Shown: positions 34,931 through 44,889 of the stretch, piece after piece | Position numbering within the stretch: position 1 is the stretch's first letter | Layout: every line of letters begins with the position of its first letter | Assembly: GCA_018242525.1 (NCBI GenBank) | Contig: JAFEBS010000005.1 | Location: 1 to 64,000 of the forward strand | DNA from: Planctomycetota bacterium | GTDB taxonomy: Bacteria; Planctomycetota; Planctomycetia; Planctomycetales; Planctomycetaceae | Reading direction: 5' to 3' | Length of the DNA: 64,000 bases | Translations under genes and position numbers: made by a program | Notes under the pieces: generated by a model | Database searches by the model: none | Told to the model about the DNA's origin: nothing | What the model saw: the letters and a program-made list of their open reading frames with translations, nothing else

Positions 34931-34949
34931 CACGACGTTCGGCGTCGTG
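34931..34949. repeat. Short hairpin in the lolD 3' region
   Basis: CACGACG (34931-34937) pairs with CGTCGTG (34943-34949) around TTCGG. It lies in the untranslated region after the lolD stop, upstream of the terminator, and may protect the transcript end. Confidence 0.5.
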
Positions 34950-35012
34950 CCGTCCAAGCTGGAACTTCCAAATTTTCAACAGGTTGCGACGTCGCTTGTC
35001 GCGGAGACGCGC

Positions 35013-35786
35013 TCAGGCGGCTTCCGACTGGGGAACAATCCGGCCTTCACATAGCTTCACAGTGCGATGCGCTTCGGCCGCGATCGCCTGATCATGCGTC
35101 ACCATGATAATAGTCAGTCCCTGCTGTTCATTCAACTTGCTCAGCAGTTCGATGATCTCCCGACCTGTTCGAGCATCCAGATTTCCCGTCGGTTCATCCG
35201 CCAGCAGGATCTCGGGATGAGCCACCAGGGACCGGGCAATCGCCGCCCGCTGCATCTCGCCGCCAGACAGTTCCGAGGGGCGATGGGTCAGCCGATGCCC
35301 CAGGCCCACCTTGTCAATCATCTCCCGAGCCCGATCCTGATACTCGCGCCGGCGTTTCCAGTAACCCCAAATGGAATGCCGGATCATCAGCGGCGCCAGC
35401 ACGTTTTCCATCAGGCTCAGTTCCGGCAACAGGTGATAGAACTGAAATACGAATCCGAAGACATGATTCCGCAGTTCGTCACGGGTCCGGGCCGGCAGGT
35501 CATCGATCCGCTGACCTCCCAGTTGGACTTCACCAATATCCGGCGAGTCCAACAGGCCCAGCAGATGCAGCAGCGTGCTTTTTCCCGATCCAGACTGCCC
35601 GACAATCGACAGGAATTCCCCCTTGCGGATGGAAATGTCGACACCATGCAGGACGGGAACCTGGTGATCCCCCTTGCGATACGCTTTCTCCACCGAAATC
35701 GCCGCAATGTGCGGTTCAGGCATGGCAATCGTGTCCCGGGACCTGGCGGGTTGAGGGGTCGTGAATTGCTTGATGACGGTGGTCAT
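35013..35786 (-). CDS. lolD: Lipoprotein-release ABC transporter ATPase
   Basis: 257 aa. The start at 35786 is preferred because AGGAG lies 10 bases upstream; a GTG at 35795 is too close to it, and ATG 35723 has no good site. Walker A 'GQSGSGKST', ABC signature 'LSGGEMQRAAIARSL' and Walker B 'EILLADEPTGNLD' are intact. It belongs to the LolD/MacB/FtsE group of ATPases. It powers the permease encoded 80 bases upstream and should release lipoproteins from the inner membrane. The extra 25 residues before the ABC domain are unusual. Confidence 0.92.
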   Translation of the reverse strand: MTTVIKQFTTPQPARSRDTIAMPEPHIAAISVEKAYRKGDHQVPVLHGVDISIRKGEFLSIVGQSGSGKSTLLHLLGLLDSPDIGEVQLGGQRIDDLPARTRDELRNHVFGFVFQFYHLLPELSLMENVLAPLMIRHSIWGYWKRRREYQDRAREMIDKVGLGHRLTHRPSELSGGEMQRAAIARSLVAHPEILLADEPTGNLDARTGREIIELLSKLNEQQGLTIIMVTHDQAIAAEAHRTVKLCEGRIVPQSEAA

Positions 35787-35865
35787 GAATTCCACACTCC
35801 TGAGTTGTTTCGGTCTTTCGTCCCGTCACCCCACTGGCCGGGGTGATTCTCTCTACCGGCTTGAA

Positions 35866-37401
35866 TCATTCGTAACGCAACGCTCGCACGGGCTGCAGTC
35901 GAGCGGCACGACGGGCGGGCAGAACACTGGCCAGCACCGCGATCGTCATGGCACCCAGCGCCACCCAACAGATTGTGAACGGATCGATATGCGTCGGAAT
36001 CGTTTTGAAGTAGTAGATCTGTTCGTCGAAGACTTTCTTCCCGGTGACCACTGCAATCAACGCTTCAATCTCGTTGATGTACTTCACAAACAGCAGGCCC
36101 GCGATCACCCCGACGCCGCTGCCGACCATTCCCAGCGACAGTCCGTAACTGAGGAAGATCGACATTACGCCCGAAGAGCTTGCTCCCAGGGCCTTCAGAA
36201 TGCCGATGTCGCGCGTTTTCTCGACCACGATCATGAAAAAGATCGCCAGGATTCCGAAGCCGGCGACGGTGATGATCAGGAACAGCAGGATGTTCAAAAT
36301 CGAGGACTCAACATCCACGGCCGCCAGCAGCGGGCCCTGCTTCTGCTCCCAGGTCCGCACGGTGAACTGGTCCGGCGGAAACTCATTCCGCAGAATTTCC
36401 ATCACCTTTTCCGAATCGCGGAAGTCCTTCAACTTGATCTGGATCGAGGTGATCGCCCGGGATTCGTTCCCGTTCTCGTCCGTCTTGACCATGTTGCGGA
36501 TGTGCTGCAGGTGTTCCAGGTTGCAGAACACCAGGCTGGAATCGTATTCACTCATCCCGCTCTTGAAGACATCAACGACGGTCGCGTCGAAGTAGGCTGG
36601 CTTGGGAGTTCCCGCCGTGACAGTACTGATCTTCACATCGTCGCCCGGACGAACCATGTAGACGGTGCGGATCTGCTTGGTGGTCTCGTCCCGGTGAGGA
36701 AAGCTGATCAAGTTGCAGCCGACATACAATCGACCCGTTTGCAGTTGTCCAAAGTCGGCCGCCACTTCGGGCTCGGGATCGGCAAACTTCTGACCGGGTG
36801 CCAGAAAGGGATCCTGGGCTGGTTCCATTTCGTCATCGCCGTGCCGCTGCTTCTTGATCGCATTGGTGAATTGCCGCATTTCACGTTCATTCGCCGCGAT
36901 TCGTTGCCGGTATGCACTGGCGGTGTCAGACAGCGTCCAGTCGGGAACATGTCCGCGATCCCGCTCGGCCGCAGTGATCTCGCCCCCCGATTCCTGCGGG
37001 TGGTAACTCTGCAGGTAATCAACCAGTGGTCCAACCTGCGACTTGGTTTGAGGATCAATCCCGATCAGGGTCACGGGTTGGTTCAGAAACTGGTCGCCAT
37101 ATTTGAAGCTGAGCATCCCGTAGACTTCCACGGTGGTTGTCACACCGACCATGTAGTTTCCGATCAGCCGCTCGACCATTTCCTTGTGCGCCTGGGCGTT
37201 GGCGACACCGTCGTTGCTGCGGGTTTCGATGATGATGTCGGACAGGATCCCCTGGATCCGCAGCCGCATCTCACTGCTGAAGCCGGCCATCACGGCATTG
37301 ACAACGATCATCGTTGCCACACCCAGCGTCACACTGATGACGCTCGCCAGAGCGATGTATCGCGATCGCAAATACCGCTGACACAAAAGCAGTTTGTACA
37401 T
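35866..37401 (-). CDS. lolC: LolC/E-type ABC permease
   Basis: 511 aa, longer than typical LolC (about 400); AAGGA upstream. One N-terminal transmembrane helix ('YIALASVISVTLGVATMIVV') is followed by a large periplasmic domain of about 300 residues and three C-terminal helices ('ILLFLIITVAGFGILAIFFMIV', 'FLSYGLSLGMVGSGVGVIAGLLF', 'ICWVALGAMTIAVLASVLPA') with the FtsX/MacB core. It ends 'RAARLQPVRALRYE', the hallmark of these permeases. The extra length is in the periplasmic domain. A single permease gene implies a homodimer. It lies between lysS and lolD. Confidence 0.92.
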   Translation of the reverse strand: MYKLLLCQRYLRSRYIALASVISVTLGVATMIVVNAVMAGFSSEMRLRIQGILSDIIIETRSNDGVANAQAHKEMVERLIGNYMVGVTTTVEVYGMLSFKYGDQFLNQPVTLIGIDPQTKSQVGPLVDYLQSYHPQESGGEITAAERDRGHVPDWTLSDTASAYRQRIAANEREMRQFTNAIKKQRHGDDEMEPAQDPFLAPGQKFADPEPEVAADFGQLQTGRLYVGCNLISFPHRDETTKQIRTVYMVRPGDDVKISTVTAGTPKPAYFDATVVDVFKSGMSEYDSSLVFCNLEHLQHIRNMVKTDENGNESRAITSIQIKLKDFRDSEKVMEILRNEFPPDQFTVRTWEQKQGPLLAAVDVESSILNILLFLIITVAGFGILAIFFMIVVEKTRDIGILKALGASSSGVMSIFLSYGLSLGMVGSGVGVIAGLLFVKYINEIEALIAVVTGKKVFDEQIYYFKTIPTHIDPFTICWVALGAMTIAVLASVLPARRAARLQPVRALRYE

Positions 37402-37454
37402 GAGCCATTCCTTTGGCTTGTGGAAGTCGCGTCCCGCGACGATCAGCCGATTTC

Positions 37455-38918
37455 CTACATTCCCTGTTCTGGTTTCAGCAACGGGAAAAAGATCACATCA
37501 CGAATGCTATTGGTGTTCGTCAACAACATCACCAGTCTGTCAATCCCGATGCCCATCCCACCCGCCGGTGGCATTCCCACCTTCAGGGCTCGAACGAAGT
37601 CGTGATCCATTTTGGCCATCGAATCTTCTTCTGCCAAGCCTTCCAGTTGGGTTCGGAACAATTCTTCCTGCAGTCGGGGATCGTTCAGTTCCGTATAGGC
37701 GTTGGCCAGTTCCATCCCGTCCACAAACAATTCAAACCGTTCGGCGATCGACGGATCCGACCGCTTCCGCTTGGTCAGCGGACACATCGAGGAAGGATAG
37801 TCGTAGACGAATACGGGCCCCGCCAGCTTGTCTTCCACGGTCGCTTCGAACACATCGTTCACGATGACATCCGGATGCCGACCAGCCGTTTCAATATGCA
37901 ACCGCCCCGCCACCACCGCCACCGCTGCCGCGTCGTGCATGTCACAGCCCGCGTGTTCGCGGAACAGGTCTCCATACCTGGCCCGCTGGAACGGTGGGGA
38001 AAAATTGACGGTCTTGTCGCCCCACGGCAACACCGCAGTCCCGTTCGCCGCAATGGCGGCGTTGGAAATGATCTTTTCCGCCAGGTCCATCATCGCGTGG
38101 TAGTCGCCATAGGCCTGATACAGTTCAATCATCGTGAATTCGGGATTGTGAGTGCCGTCGACACCCTCGTTCCGGAACACGCGACCAATTTCATAAACCC
38201 GTTCGATCCCGCCGACCATCAGCCGCTTCAAGTGCAGTTCCAGGGCGATCCGCAGGAACAGGGGGATGTCCAGTGCATTGTGATGCGTCTTGAACGGCCG
38301 GGCCGCGGCGCCGCCCGCGATGGCGTGCAGAACCGGCGTTTCGACTTCAAAAAAGCTTTCTCCACGCAATGTCTGACGGATGGAATCCAGGATGCGCAAC
38401 CGCTTGAACATCCGTTCCAGGACCCCATCGGAATAAATCAGGTCGACATACCGCTGCCGCAGCAGTGCTTCCTTGTCCTGAATTCCGTGGAACTTCTCCG
38501 GAGGCTGGGCAAGTGACTTGCAGAGGATCGTCAGACCGGTGACCAGGATTGTCTTTTCGCCCGTATTGGACACTCGAGTGCGACCGTCGACGCCGATCAG
38601 GTCTCCCAGATCCAGGCATTCGAGCAACGCCCACATTTCGTCCGACGCTTCTTTCCGGGAAAGCATCAACTGAATGCGTCCGGTGTGATCCTGCACATGG
38701 ATGAAGTGCAGTTTTCCCTTGTCATTCCACCTTAAGATACGACCGGCCACCCGGACCACCGGCCCGTCTGTTCCGGATTCGGCCGGGCACAATTCGCGGG
38801 CCTTTTCGATCGCCAGATGACCGTCAAACCGCTGCCCCCAAGGATCCAGACCCAAGGCCTCGATCTTGGCAAGTTTTTCCAGTCGTGCAGCTTCCAAACG
38901 GTCAGGAGTCTCGGACAT
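37455..38918 (-). CDS. lysS: Lysyl-tRNA synthetase, class II
   Basis: 487 aa from the ATG at 38918. An OB-fold anticodon-binding domain at the N-terminus ('[24 protein letters not shown]') is followed by the class II catalytic core with motif 2 '[14 protein letters not shown]' and motif 3 '[15 protein letters not shown]'. It charges tRNA-Lys and is essential. The longer frame to 39188 is not protein-like and lies upstream of the true start. lolC begins 53 bases downstream, so these genes are probably one transcript. Confidence 0.97.
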   Translation of the reverse strand: MSETPDRLEAARLEKLAKIEALGLDPWGQRFDGHLAIEKARELCPAESGTDGPVVRVAGRILRWNDKGKLHFIHVQDHTGRIQLMLSRKEASDEMWALLECLDLGDLIGVDGRTRVSNTGEKTILVTGLTILCKSLAQPPEKFHGIQDKEALLRQRYVDLIYSDGVLERMFKRLRILDSIRQTLRGESFFEVETPVLHAIAGGAAARPFKTHHNALDIPLFLRIALELHLKRLMVGGIERVYEIGRVFRNEGVDGTHNPEFTMIELYQAYGDYHAMMDLAEKIISNAAIAANGTAVLPWGDKTVNFSPPFQRARYGDLFREHAGCDMHDAAAVAVVAGRLHIETAGRHPDVIVNDVFEATVEDKLAGPVFVYDYPSSMCPLTKRKRSDPSIAERFELFVDGMELANAYTELNDPRLQEELFRTQLEGLAEEDSMAKMDHDFVRALKVGMPPAGGMGIGIDRLVMLLTNTNSIRDVIFFPLLKPEQGM

Positions 38919-39133
38919 CGGTCGCGGTTTCTGTCTGTCATCAAATGGTTTGTGGAACGAGGAAGGGTCGAGACTATGCGTGAATCGGCAAAAAACGTCA
39001 ATCCCACCTCCGGCAGAGATTGCCGGTTGGACAATTGTCGCGCGGTCGAGGTTCGGAAATTCGATCCGATCTGAACACCGCCGATGCTCGGAACTCATTC
39101 CAGCAAAATGACTAGCGATGATCGACGCACCCA

Positions 39134-41746
39134 TTAAGCAGCAGTTCGACGGTGATTGACGACAATCCGGCCGATCCCGGCGAGCCACAGGAGCATGAGC
39201 CCGCCCAGGAGTGCGGCCACGAGCGATATCACCGGCTTGCAGGTATGTTTCACTGCAGAATCGTTGTTCACTGGTGTCACTTGAAACAAGGCTGGATCCA
39301 AGGCGTCTGCCATCGTCGTGTAACCATTCAAACGGCGGTACGGTCCGGGATGGTCGTTCATTTCCCAGAGGACCGCCTGCATTCGCCGGGCGAATGACAG
39401 ATTGGGGCCAGTGGCAGGTGCCTCCGCATCGTAGTATCCCTGCCGCTCAATTGCCTGATACAAGTTCTTCGCGTGCGAAGGCTGAGGGCTTCCCGTCAAC
39501 TCCTTTAAGTAGTCTGCCACGACCGCTTCTGACAAGACTTCGCTTCTTCGCACGAAGTACACCTGTGATGGAGAGCCGAGTTTGATGTTCATGTAGGTTC
39601 GATGAACTCGGTCGGTCACGGTGATGGAGTCCGGGCGATAGACGCTGTCGGGCAACAGCATCCCGGTAGCAGAACCGGATCCACGGGCAATGATCGTGAA
39701 CTCGTGTCCTTGAAGGGCGACTCGCACGGCCGACCTGTCTTCCAGGGTATAGTTCGACGGTCCGAACAGGACATACAACAGGACGACGATGACAGTGAAG
39801 GCCCCGCACGCCACCGTCCAGGCGCACAGGGACGCAAACGTCCCCAGGCTGCGAACGGCAGACCGAACGATTGAGCCGTTCAGCAACTTGGCGAAATCCG
39901 CTTGTTTCCAGTACGTTCGAGGCAGATCGACCAGACGTCGCAGGACGCTGCGCAAATCAGGAAGAACCGTTTGTAGCGGCACACCTGACACGGCAGCCAC
40001 GTCAACGCGGTCCAGACCGGAGTCAGTTTCCACAGGTCCCGCATGGGACGGGGAACGAGCCACCAGCACACGCCAGACAACGATGGTGACAATGGCAGCA
40101 AACACGACGTTACTGACGAGTAATGTTCCAATCCCGGCCAGCATGGCCAGGCTTTCCGGAGGAAGTCCACGAATTGTGGTCGGCGAACCCGCGGGACTCG
40201 CAGCGGACGAATCGGGCGGGACTGACCGCGGTCGTTCCGCAATTGCCGGGCCGGCGGCGAAGACCATGACATTGGCCCAGAGAAATCGGATCAGGGCAAT
40301 GAACAGTGTTCCCCAGAACGCCACCATGAGCCCCATCATGCCGCTCACCAACACCAGTTCCGGCAGATTCATCCTGACGGGCCTGCCCATCGACGGGTTG
40401 AAAGCGATCGTCCCCGCCACACCGGCGAGCCACAAAAACAGCACCTGGCGACCGGAAATCGACTGGAAAAAGATCGTGCGGGCCTGCTGATTCCAATCCT
40501 GGACGACAGGCTTGGGAGGGACCGCCGGATTCGCCGCCGGCCGTGGAGTCGGTGATGGTGTTGGACTTGTCGGCCCGGGCGGTGGCACGGCCATCGGCTG
40601 CTGAATGTGGGCGAGCCATTTTTCCAGCAGTTCCGCGACTTGCCGGGCACTTTGAAATCGGTCCGTTGGCGACTTGGCCAGCAGTTTCATCACGATGTCG
40701 CACAGCCAGGCCGGAATATCCGGATTCAGTTCCTGGATCGGTCGCGGAGGATCATGACAGACTCGTTTCAACACTCCCATCGTGGTGCTGGCTCGGAACG
40801 GCGAATGGCCGACGCACATGGCATACATCACGCTTCCCAGGCTGAACAAGTCGGCTCGATAATCAACTGCATCGCCATTGGCCTGTTCCGGGGCCATGTA
40901 TTGTGGCGTCCCGGCGATCACACCGCTCTGTGTCAGGCTGGCATCGTCCACTGCGCGGGCCAGTCCAAAGTCCGTCAGCTTGACCCGCTGAACGCCGTTT
41001 TCCAGCAGGATGTTCGAGGGCTTTACATCCCGATGAACCAGCCCCTGAGCGTGGGCGGCCGCCAGTCCGGCCGCCGTCTGCACACCGATTCGCAGGATCT
41101 CCTTGAGGTCCAGAGAACCTTCCAGGTCGAGCTTTTGCTGCAGAGATTGTCCGGCGATGAACTGCATCACAATCTTGGGTTGTTCCTCCGATTCGTCGAT
41201 GGCATGAATCGTGATCACATGATCATGGCTGACGGCGGCGATCGCTTGAGCTTCCCGGACAAACCGCTTGCGTGCCTGTGGATTGTGTGCCAGGTACGGA
41301 GCCAGCACCTTGACCGCGACCACGCGATGCAGGGCTGGGTCAAATGCCTTGACGACGATTCCCATTCCCCCCTGGCCGACCACCGCGGAAACTTCGTACA
41401 TTCCCAGCCGCCCCAATGAGCCAGGCTGATCCGACGGTTGCAGAAAGTCGACCAGTTGGGCGGGGTCATTGGTCGGCCGATGGGCAGCCGCGAATTCATC
41501 GTCCTTGATGCGGCGCACTGCTTCCGACAAGACCGGCTCCATCGGTCCGGATGAGCCGGCGCGCAGATGCATCGCCGCTTCATCCCAGGATTCACCCCCT
41601 GCCACCAGCGATTCCAGAACCTTCTGGCACGCGACGCATCCGTCGATGTGACTCTGCAGCAATGCCTGTTGATCACCCGACAACGATTCGTCCAGCAGTC
41701 GCTGCAGTTCTTCGGTCGTGGGACACGATGTCATGTTCTCTGTCAT
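39134..41746 (-). CDS. zf-HC2 serine/threonine kinase with TM segments
   Basis: 870 aa from the ATG at 41746 (GAAAGG upstream, 7 bases). Residues 1-60 form an anti-sigma-type zinc finger with His33, Cys37 and Cys40 (HxxxCxxC). Kinase domain about 115-375: GQGGMG, Lys146, HRDVKPSN (238-245), DFG (259-261), '[10 protein letters not shown]'. A Pro-rich linker leads to about four or five hydrophobic helices between residues 430 and 680 and one near the C-terminus (about 840-860). No known sensor domain was seen. It starts 54 bases after the ECF sigma factor gene, and the zinc finger suggests it binds that factor. Confidence 0.93.
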   Translation of the reverse strand: MTENMTSCPTTEELQRLLDESLSGDQQALLQSHIDGCVACQKVLESLVAGGESWDEAAMHLRAGSSGPMEPVLSEAVRRIKDDEFAAAHRPTNDPAQLVDFLQPSDQPGSLGRLGMYEVSAVVGQGGMGIVVKAFDPALHRVVAVKVLAPYLAHNPQARKRFVREAQAIAAVSHDHVITIHAIDESEEQPKIVMQFIAGQSLQQKLDLEGSLDLKEILRIGVQTAAGLAAAHAQGLVHRDVKPSNILLENGVQRVKLTDFGLARAVDDASLTQSGVIAGTPQYMAPEQANGDAVDYRADLFSLGSVMYAMCVGHSPFRASTTMGVLKRVCHDPPRPIQELNPDIPAWLCDIVMKLLAKSPTDRFQSARQVAELLEKWLAHIQQPMAVPPPGPTSPTPSPTPRPAANPAVPPKPVVQDWNQQARTIFFQSISGRQVLFLWLAGVAGTIAFNPSMGRPVRMNLPELVLVSGMMGLMVAFWGTLFIALIRFLWANVMVFAAGPAIAERPRSVPPDSSAASPAGSPTTIRGLPPESLAMLAGIGTLLVSNVVFAAIVTIVVWRVLVARSPSHAGPVETDSGLDRVDVAAVSGVPLQTVLPDLRSVLRRLVDLPRTYWKQADFAKLLNGSIVRSAVRSLGTFASLCAWTVACGAFTVIVVLLYVLFGPSNYTLEDRSAVRVALQGHEFTIIARGSGSATGMLLPDSVYRPDSITVTDRVHRTYMNIKLGSPSQVYFVRRSEVLSEAVVADYLKELTGSPQPSHAKNLYQAIERQGYYDAEAPATGPNLSFARRMQAVLWEMNDHPGPYRRLNGYTTMADALDPALFQVTPVNNDSAVKHTCKPVISLVAALLGGLMLLWLAGIGRIVVNHRRTAA

Positions 41747-41800
41747 CACGATACCTTTCGCCACCGACTTAGTTAGCGTCAGCAATATTCGCGCATCGAC

Positions 41801-42409
41801 CTACTGTGGCAACTCCTCACCGACCAGTTGCCGAACCTGATCCTTCAATCGCGTCATGACCCGTCCCTTGGCAAGATAAACGGCCGCGACGGTCAGCCCC
41901 AGTTGTTCGGAAACGCGCTTGCCCGGTTGTCCCTCGACGGCCGTCTTCCAGAACGCCTGCCAGGTTGCATCGTTGAAGTCCTGCCGGATGATGCTGGCAG
42001 CGTACTGAAACAACTGTCGGTGGTAATCCGCATCCCATTCCGCCGTGGAATCCAATCCTGGTTGCGGGACGGCCTGCAGTTGCTCGTGAGCGCTGGAAGT
42101 GCCTGCTCCATGTTCCCGAATCCCCTCTTTCCGCCAGTGGTCGATCAGTCGGTTCTGGACGATTGTGAACAGCCAGCCGCGGAACGAACCAAGCCGCTCG
42201 TCGTATTCCAATTGCTGTGCGGCCGTCGCCACCTGGCGAAGGACATCCTGAGTCAAATCCGCGGCATCCGCATCCTGCAGCCCTCGCTTGCGCAGGAACC
42301 CATAGACGAGTGGCGCATATAAGTCGACAAACCGTCCCCAGGCTTCGTGATCCTGGGCATCGCGAATGCGAAGCAGCAGAGTCGGTTGTGTCGGCGGAAT
42401 GCTGTTCAT
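41801..42409 (-). CDS. ECF RNA polymerase sigma factor
   Basis: 202 aa from the ATG at 42409; the frame upstream is not protein-like. Region 2 is clear: 'VDLYAPLVYGFLRKRGL', 'ADLTQDVLRQVATA' and 'RLGSFRGWLFTIVQNRLIDHWRK'. Region 4 is 'AVYLAKGRVMTRLKDQVRQLV', with 'TAVEGQPGKRVSEQLGL' before it. These are the two sigma-70 parts needed to bind promoter -10 and -35 boxes. The next gene is a kinase with an anti-sigma-type zinc finger, so the pair probably makes a phosphorylation-controlled switch. The 5' leader is rich in inverted repeats. Confidence 0.93.
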   Translation of the reverse strand: MNSIPPTQPTLLLRIRDAQDHEAWGRFVDLYAPLVYGFLRKRGLQDADAADLTQDVLRQVATAAQQLEYDERLGSFRGWLFTIVQNRLIDHWRKEGIREHGAGTSSAHEQLQAVPQPGLDSTAEWDADYHRQLFQYAASIIRQDFNDATWQAFWKTAVEGQPGKRVSEQLGLTVAAVYLAKGRVMTRLKDQVRQLVGEELPQ

Positions 42410-42533
42410 CAGGAGCCTCAGTGAACAGATACGGACGTAACGCGAAAACCTATTGCAAAAATCAGCAGTTTCCGGAACCCGCAAGGCTATAAACAGTAAC
42501 AGCACAACACCGGGAGTTTGCAATTTCCGTAAG

Positions 42534-42551
42534 CGAAGTCGTGAGACTTCG
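42534..42551. repeat. Perfect short hairpin CGAAGTC/GACTTCG
   Basis: CGAAGTC (42534-42540) pairs perfectly with GACTTCG (42545-42551) around GTGA, a GNRA-type loop on the plus strand. It lies about 130 bases upstream of the ECF sigma start. It could be an operator, or part of a dispersed palindrome. Confidence 0.5.
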
Positions 42552-42636
42552 GTCGTCGATCACAGTGGCCCGGAATCCTCACGGCTTCAGTGGACCAGGA
42601 TTGAGACGCGACAGTGCAGTCACAACGGGCCGAGGA

Positions 42637-42748
42637 CACTGGCATTTCGGAATTGGCGGACAATCGATCCGGAATTCAGTTTCTGGCACTCCCGCCAATT
42701 CCGAAATTCCGAACTGCCTTGCCCCCGATCGCACGCCCCATGCCAGTG
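42637..42748. repeat. Nested inverted repeats upstream of ECF sigma gene
   Basis: Outer arms CACTGGCAT (42637-42645) and ATGCCAGTG (42740-42748) enclose a perfect 16-bp pair, ATTTCGGAATTGGCGG (42644-42659) with CCGCCAATTCCGAAAT (42692-42707). The structure lies directly downstream of the LamG-like gene (minus strand), so it may end that transcript or act as a repeat element. No T-tract follows. Confidence 0.65.
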
Positions 42749-42756
42749 GCGTGGAT

Positions 42757-43305
42757 TCACGGCTGTGTGAGCCGCACGACATAGAAATCTCGAACATCCA
42801 CGAGGCTGTGTTCTGCACGGATGGAGATTCTGGACCGAGTGGCCAGGTCATACGTTCGCATTTCATCGAAAACAATCTCGTCGTTGACGAACACCTGCAT
42901 CCCCTGCCCAGTGATGCGCCACCGCAATTTGTACCAGACTCCCGGCTTCAGCGGAGTGACGCTGGCGGTAGACAGACTGCCTGATTCCGCTTGATCGTTT
43001 CCGTCAGGCCGACACACACGCAATTGTCCGGGGTTGACTTCCCAATTGAAGATGACACTCGCGCCACGTCCAGCGCGGATGCGAATGTTCTCCTTCTCCG
43101 TCCGCGCGCTGACATTGATCTCGAGGGGGCCAGAGAACTCGTCCGAGGTGAATACGCTTGACTGTTTGCCAATTTGGAAGAAGTCACCTTTGACCGTCGC
43201 CGATTCCAGATTCAGGTGTGGCCAGGAATCACCGCGAAATCCCTGTAATTCCTTCTCAAGTGCCGCCGCCTCATCGTCATTCATTGGAGGACAATGAGCG
43301 TCCAT
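42757..43305 (-). CDS. LamG/3-keto-disaccharide-hydrolase-like domain protein
   Basis: 182 aa. The body is a beta-sandwich of the concanavalin/LamG or DUF1080 type: 'GDFFQIGKQSSVFTSDEFSGPLE', 'ASVIFNWEVNPGQLRVCRP' and 'GVWYKLRWRITGQGMQVFVNDEIVF', and the end 'LVDVRDFYVVRLTQP' fits the family. No signal peptide is present at the proposed start, so it may be cytoplasmic, or the true start lies elsewhere. ATG 43284 is an alternative. Function is unknown; DUF1080-like proteins bind or cleave modified sugars. Confidence 0.65.
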   Translation of the reverse strand: MDAHCPPMNDDEAAALEKELQGFRGDSWPHLNLESATVKGDFFQIGKQSSVFTSDEFSGPLEINVSARTEKENIRIRAGRGASVIFNWEVNPGQLRVCRPDGNDQAESGSLSTASVTPLKPGVWYKLRWRITGQGMQVFVNDEIVFDEMRTYDLATRSRISIRAEHSLVDVRDFYVVRLTQP

Positions 43306-43444
43306 TAAGAATCACATGCCTGGAGAGGGTCGGATACCTTTTTCCGCAGGCAGCCCGGAAGTAATTCACTTTGACCTCGCTTCGATTGATGACGTCGGGC
43401 GCTGAGTCAATCGCGGGCAGACGGCGATCACCAGGGACGTGAAC

Positions 43445-44683
43445 TCAGTCCAGCGACCAGAAATCTTCCTCATTCACAGCCGCGATGTTGGGCACGGCGG
43501 AGGGCAGTTCATTCACATGTTGCCGCCGCGGCCGGGCGACGTGTGGTTCGTACCCCTGCACCTGGTACGGTTCCAGGATCCGGTCCACTCGCTTTTCGAT
43601 ATTGGTCAGCAAATCACCCTCACTCAGTGAAACGAAGGTGAAAGCGGTTCCCTTGTTCTCATGCGAAGAGAGGCGACCGGTTCGGCCGATGCGATGCACA
43701 TAATCATCGCAGTCTTCGGGAATGTCGAAATTGATGATGTGCGAGATCCCGCTGACGTCGATCCCGCGACCCATGACATCGGTGGCGATCAGCAGCCGGA
43801 TCGCTCCGTCGCGGAACTCTCTCATGACGCGGTCACGGGCGGATTGAGCCAGGTCTCCGTGGATGAAAGCCGTATTTGGCAACCGTCCCGAGAACTTCCG
43901 AAAGACTTCTTCCGCCCCGCGTTTGGTCCGGGTAAAGACGATGGCCTGTTGTGGCCGCTCCTGAATGAGCAATTGCACCAGGACTCGGAACTTTCGGTCC
44001 GGGTCCACGGAAATGTAGTATTGGTCGATCGTTTCACTGTCGATCGTACTGACCGACATGTCGATCCGCTCCGGATCGCGCATGTACCGGCGCGCCAATC
44101 GTTCGACCGGCGGGGGGAGAGTGGCCGACAACAGCAGCGTCTGTCGATCGGAAGGGCACTGTCGCAGGATCTTTTCGATGTCGGGCCGGAACCCGATATC
44201 CAGCATTCGATCGGCTTCGTCCAGGACGACAACCTTCAGATGGCCCAATTGCAGATAATGGCGGTCCATCAGGTCGATGACTCGTCCCGGCGTCCCGATC
44301 ACAATCTGAGCTCCGCGGCCCAGTTGTGTAATCTGCGGCTTCAGGGGACGCCCCCCCACACAGCACGCGGTGGTCACTTCGTGATTCACAGACAACCGAA
44401 CCGCTTCGTCGGCCACCTGCTGGCTGAGTTCGCGGGTGGGGGTCAGCACCAGAACCTGGGTGCGGTTGTTATCGAAATCGATGCGTTCCAGCAGTGGCAG
44501 AACGAACGCGGCCGTTTTGCCGGTGCCTGTTCGCGCCTGACCGATGCAGTCGCGACCTGTCATTGCAATGGGGATAAACGCGGCTTGAATCGGGCTGGGG
44601 GTTTGGTACCCAACCGTCCGAATTGCCGTCAGCGAATCCTCGCTGAGCCCCAGATCTTCAAACCTTACTGGTACCTGCTCCAT
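43445..44683 (-). CDS. DEAD-box RNA helicase
   Basis: 412 aa from the ATG at 44683; a start at 44704 is possible. All the core motifs are visible: Q motif 'FEDLGLSEDSLTAI' with 'YQTPSPIQ', motif I 'ARTGTGKT', motif II 'VLDEADRMLD', motif III 'SAT', motif VI 'HRIGRTGR'. It is about the minimal helicase core with a short C-terminal tail, and ends 'EEDFWSLD'. Its use in rRNA processing or cold adaptation is usual for the family but cannot be proven here. It is followed upstream on the same strand by the HrpA gene. Confidence 0.94.
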   Translation of the reverse strand: MEQVPVRFEDLGLSEDSLTAIRTVGYQTPSPIQAAFIPIAMTGRDCIGQARTGTGKTAAFVLPLLERIDFDNNRTQVLVLTPTRELSQQVADEAVRLSVNHEVTTACCVGGRPLKPQITQLGRGAQIVIGTPGRVIDLMDRHYLQLGHLKVVVLDEADRMLDIGFRPDIEKILRQCPSDRQTLLLSATLPPPVERLARRYMRDPERIDMSVSTIDSETIDQYYISVDPDRKFRVLVQLLIQERPQQAIVFTRTKRGAEEVFRKFSGRLPNTAFIHGDLAQSARDRVMREFRDGAIRLLIATDVMGRGIDVSGISHIINFDIPEDCDDYVHRIGRTGRLSSHENKGTAFTFVSLSEGDLLTNIEKRVDRILEPYQVQGYEPHVARPRRQHVNELPSAVPNIAAVNEEDFWSLD

Positions 44684-44889
44684 GACTTCGGTCAACCAAA
44701 TCATCCTTCCAACGATCGCCCGTCACTCATCCGACAGGGCGAAATCCGCGGCTTCCAAAAGAAATATTCTGGCTTGACTATAGGCCGCACGCTGGACAAG
44801 GTCAATCAAGTTGATCCTGATGGGATCCGCGAACGCACGATCTTCATTGGTTTTTCGGAATTCCCGCGAAGCGGCTGCGGCCCGGTCCA

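Larger units (their letters stand above)
42410..42756. other. Sigma-factor leader region with nested inverted repeats
   Basis: This 347-base stretch between two minus-strand genes contains a 7-bp hairpin with a GTGA loop (42534-42551) and a larger nested structure at 42637-42748, listed separately. It must hold the sigma-factor promoter and the end of the upstream gene's transcript. No ORF or RNA family was recognised. Confidence 0.5.
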
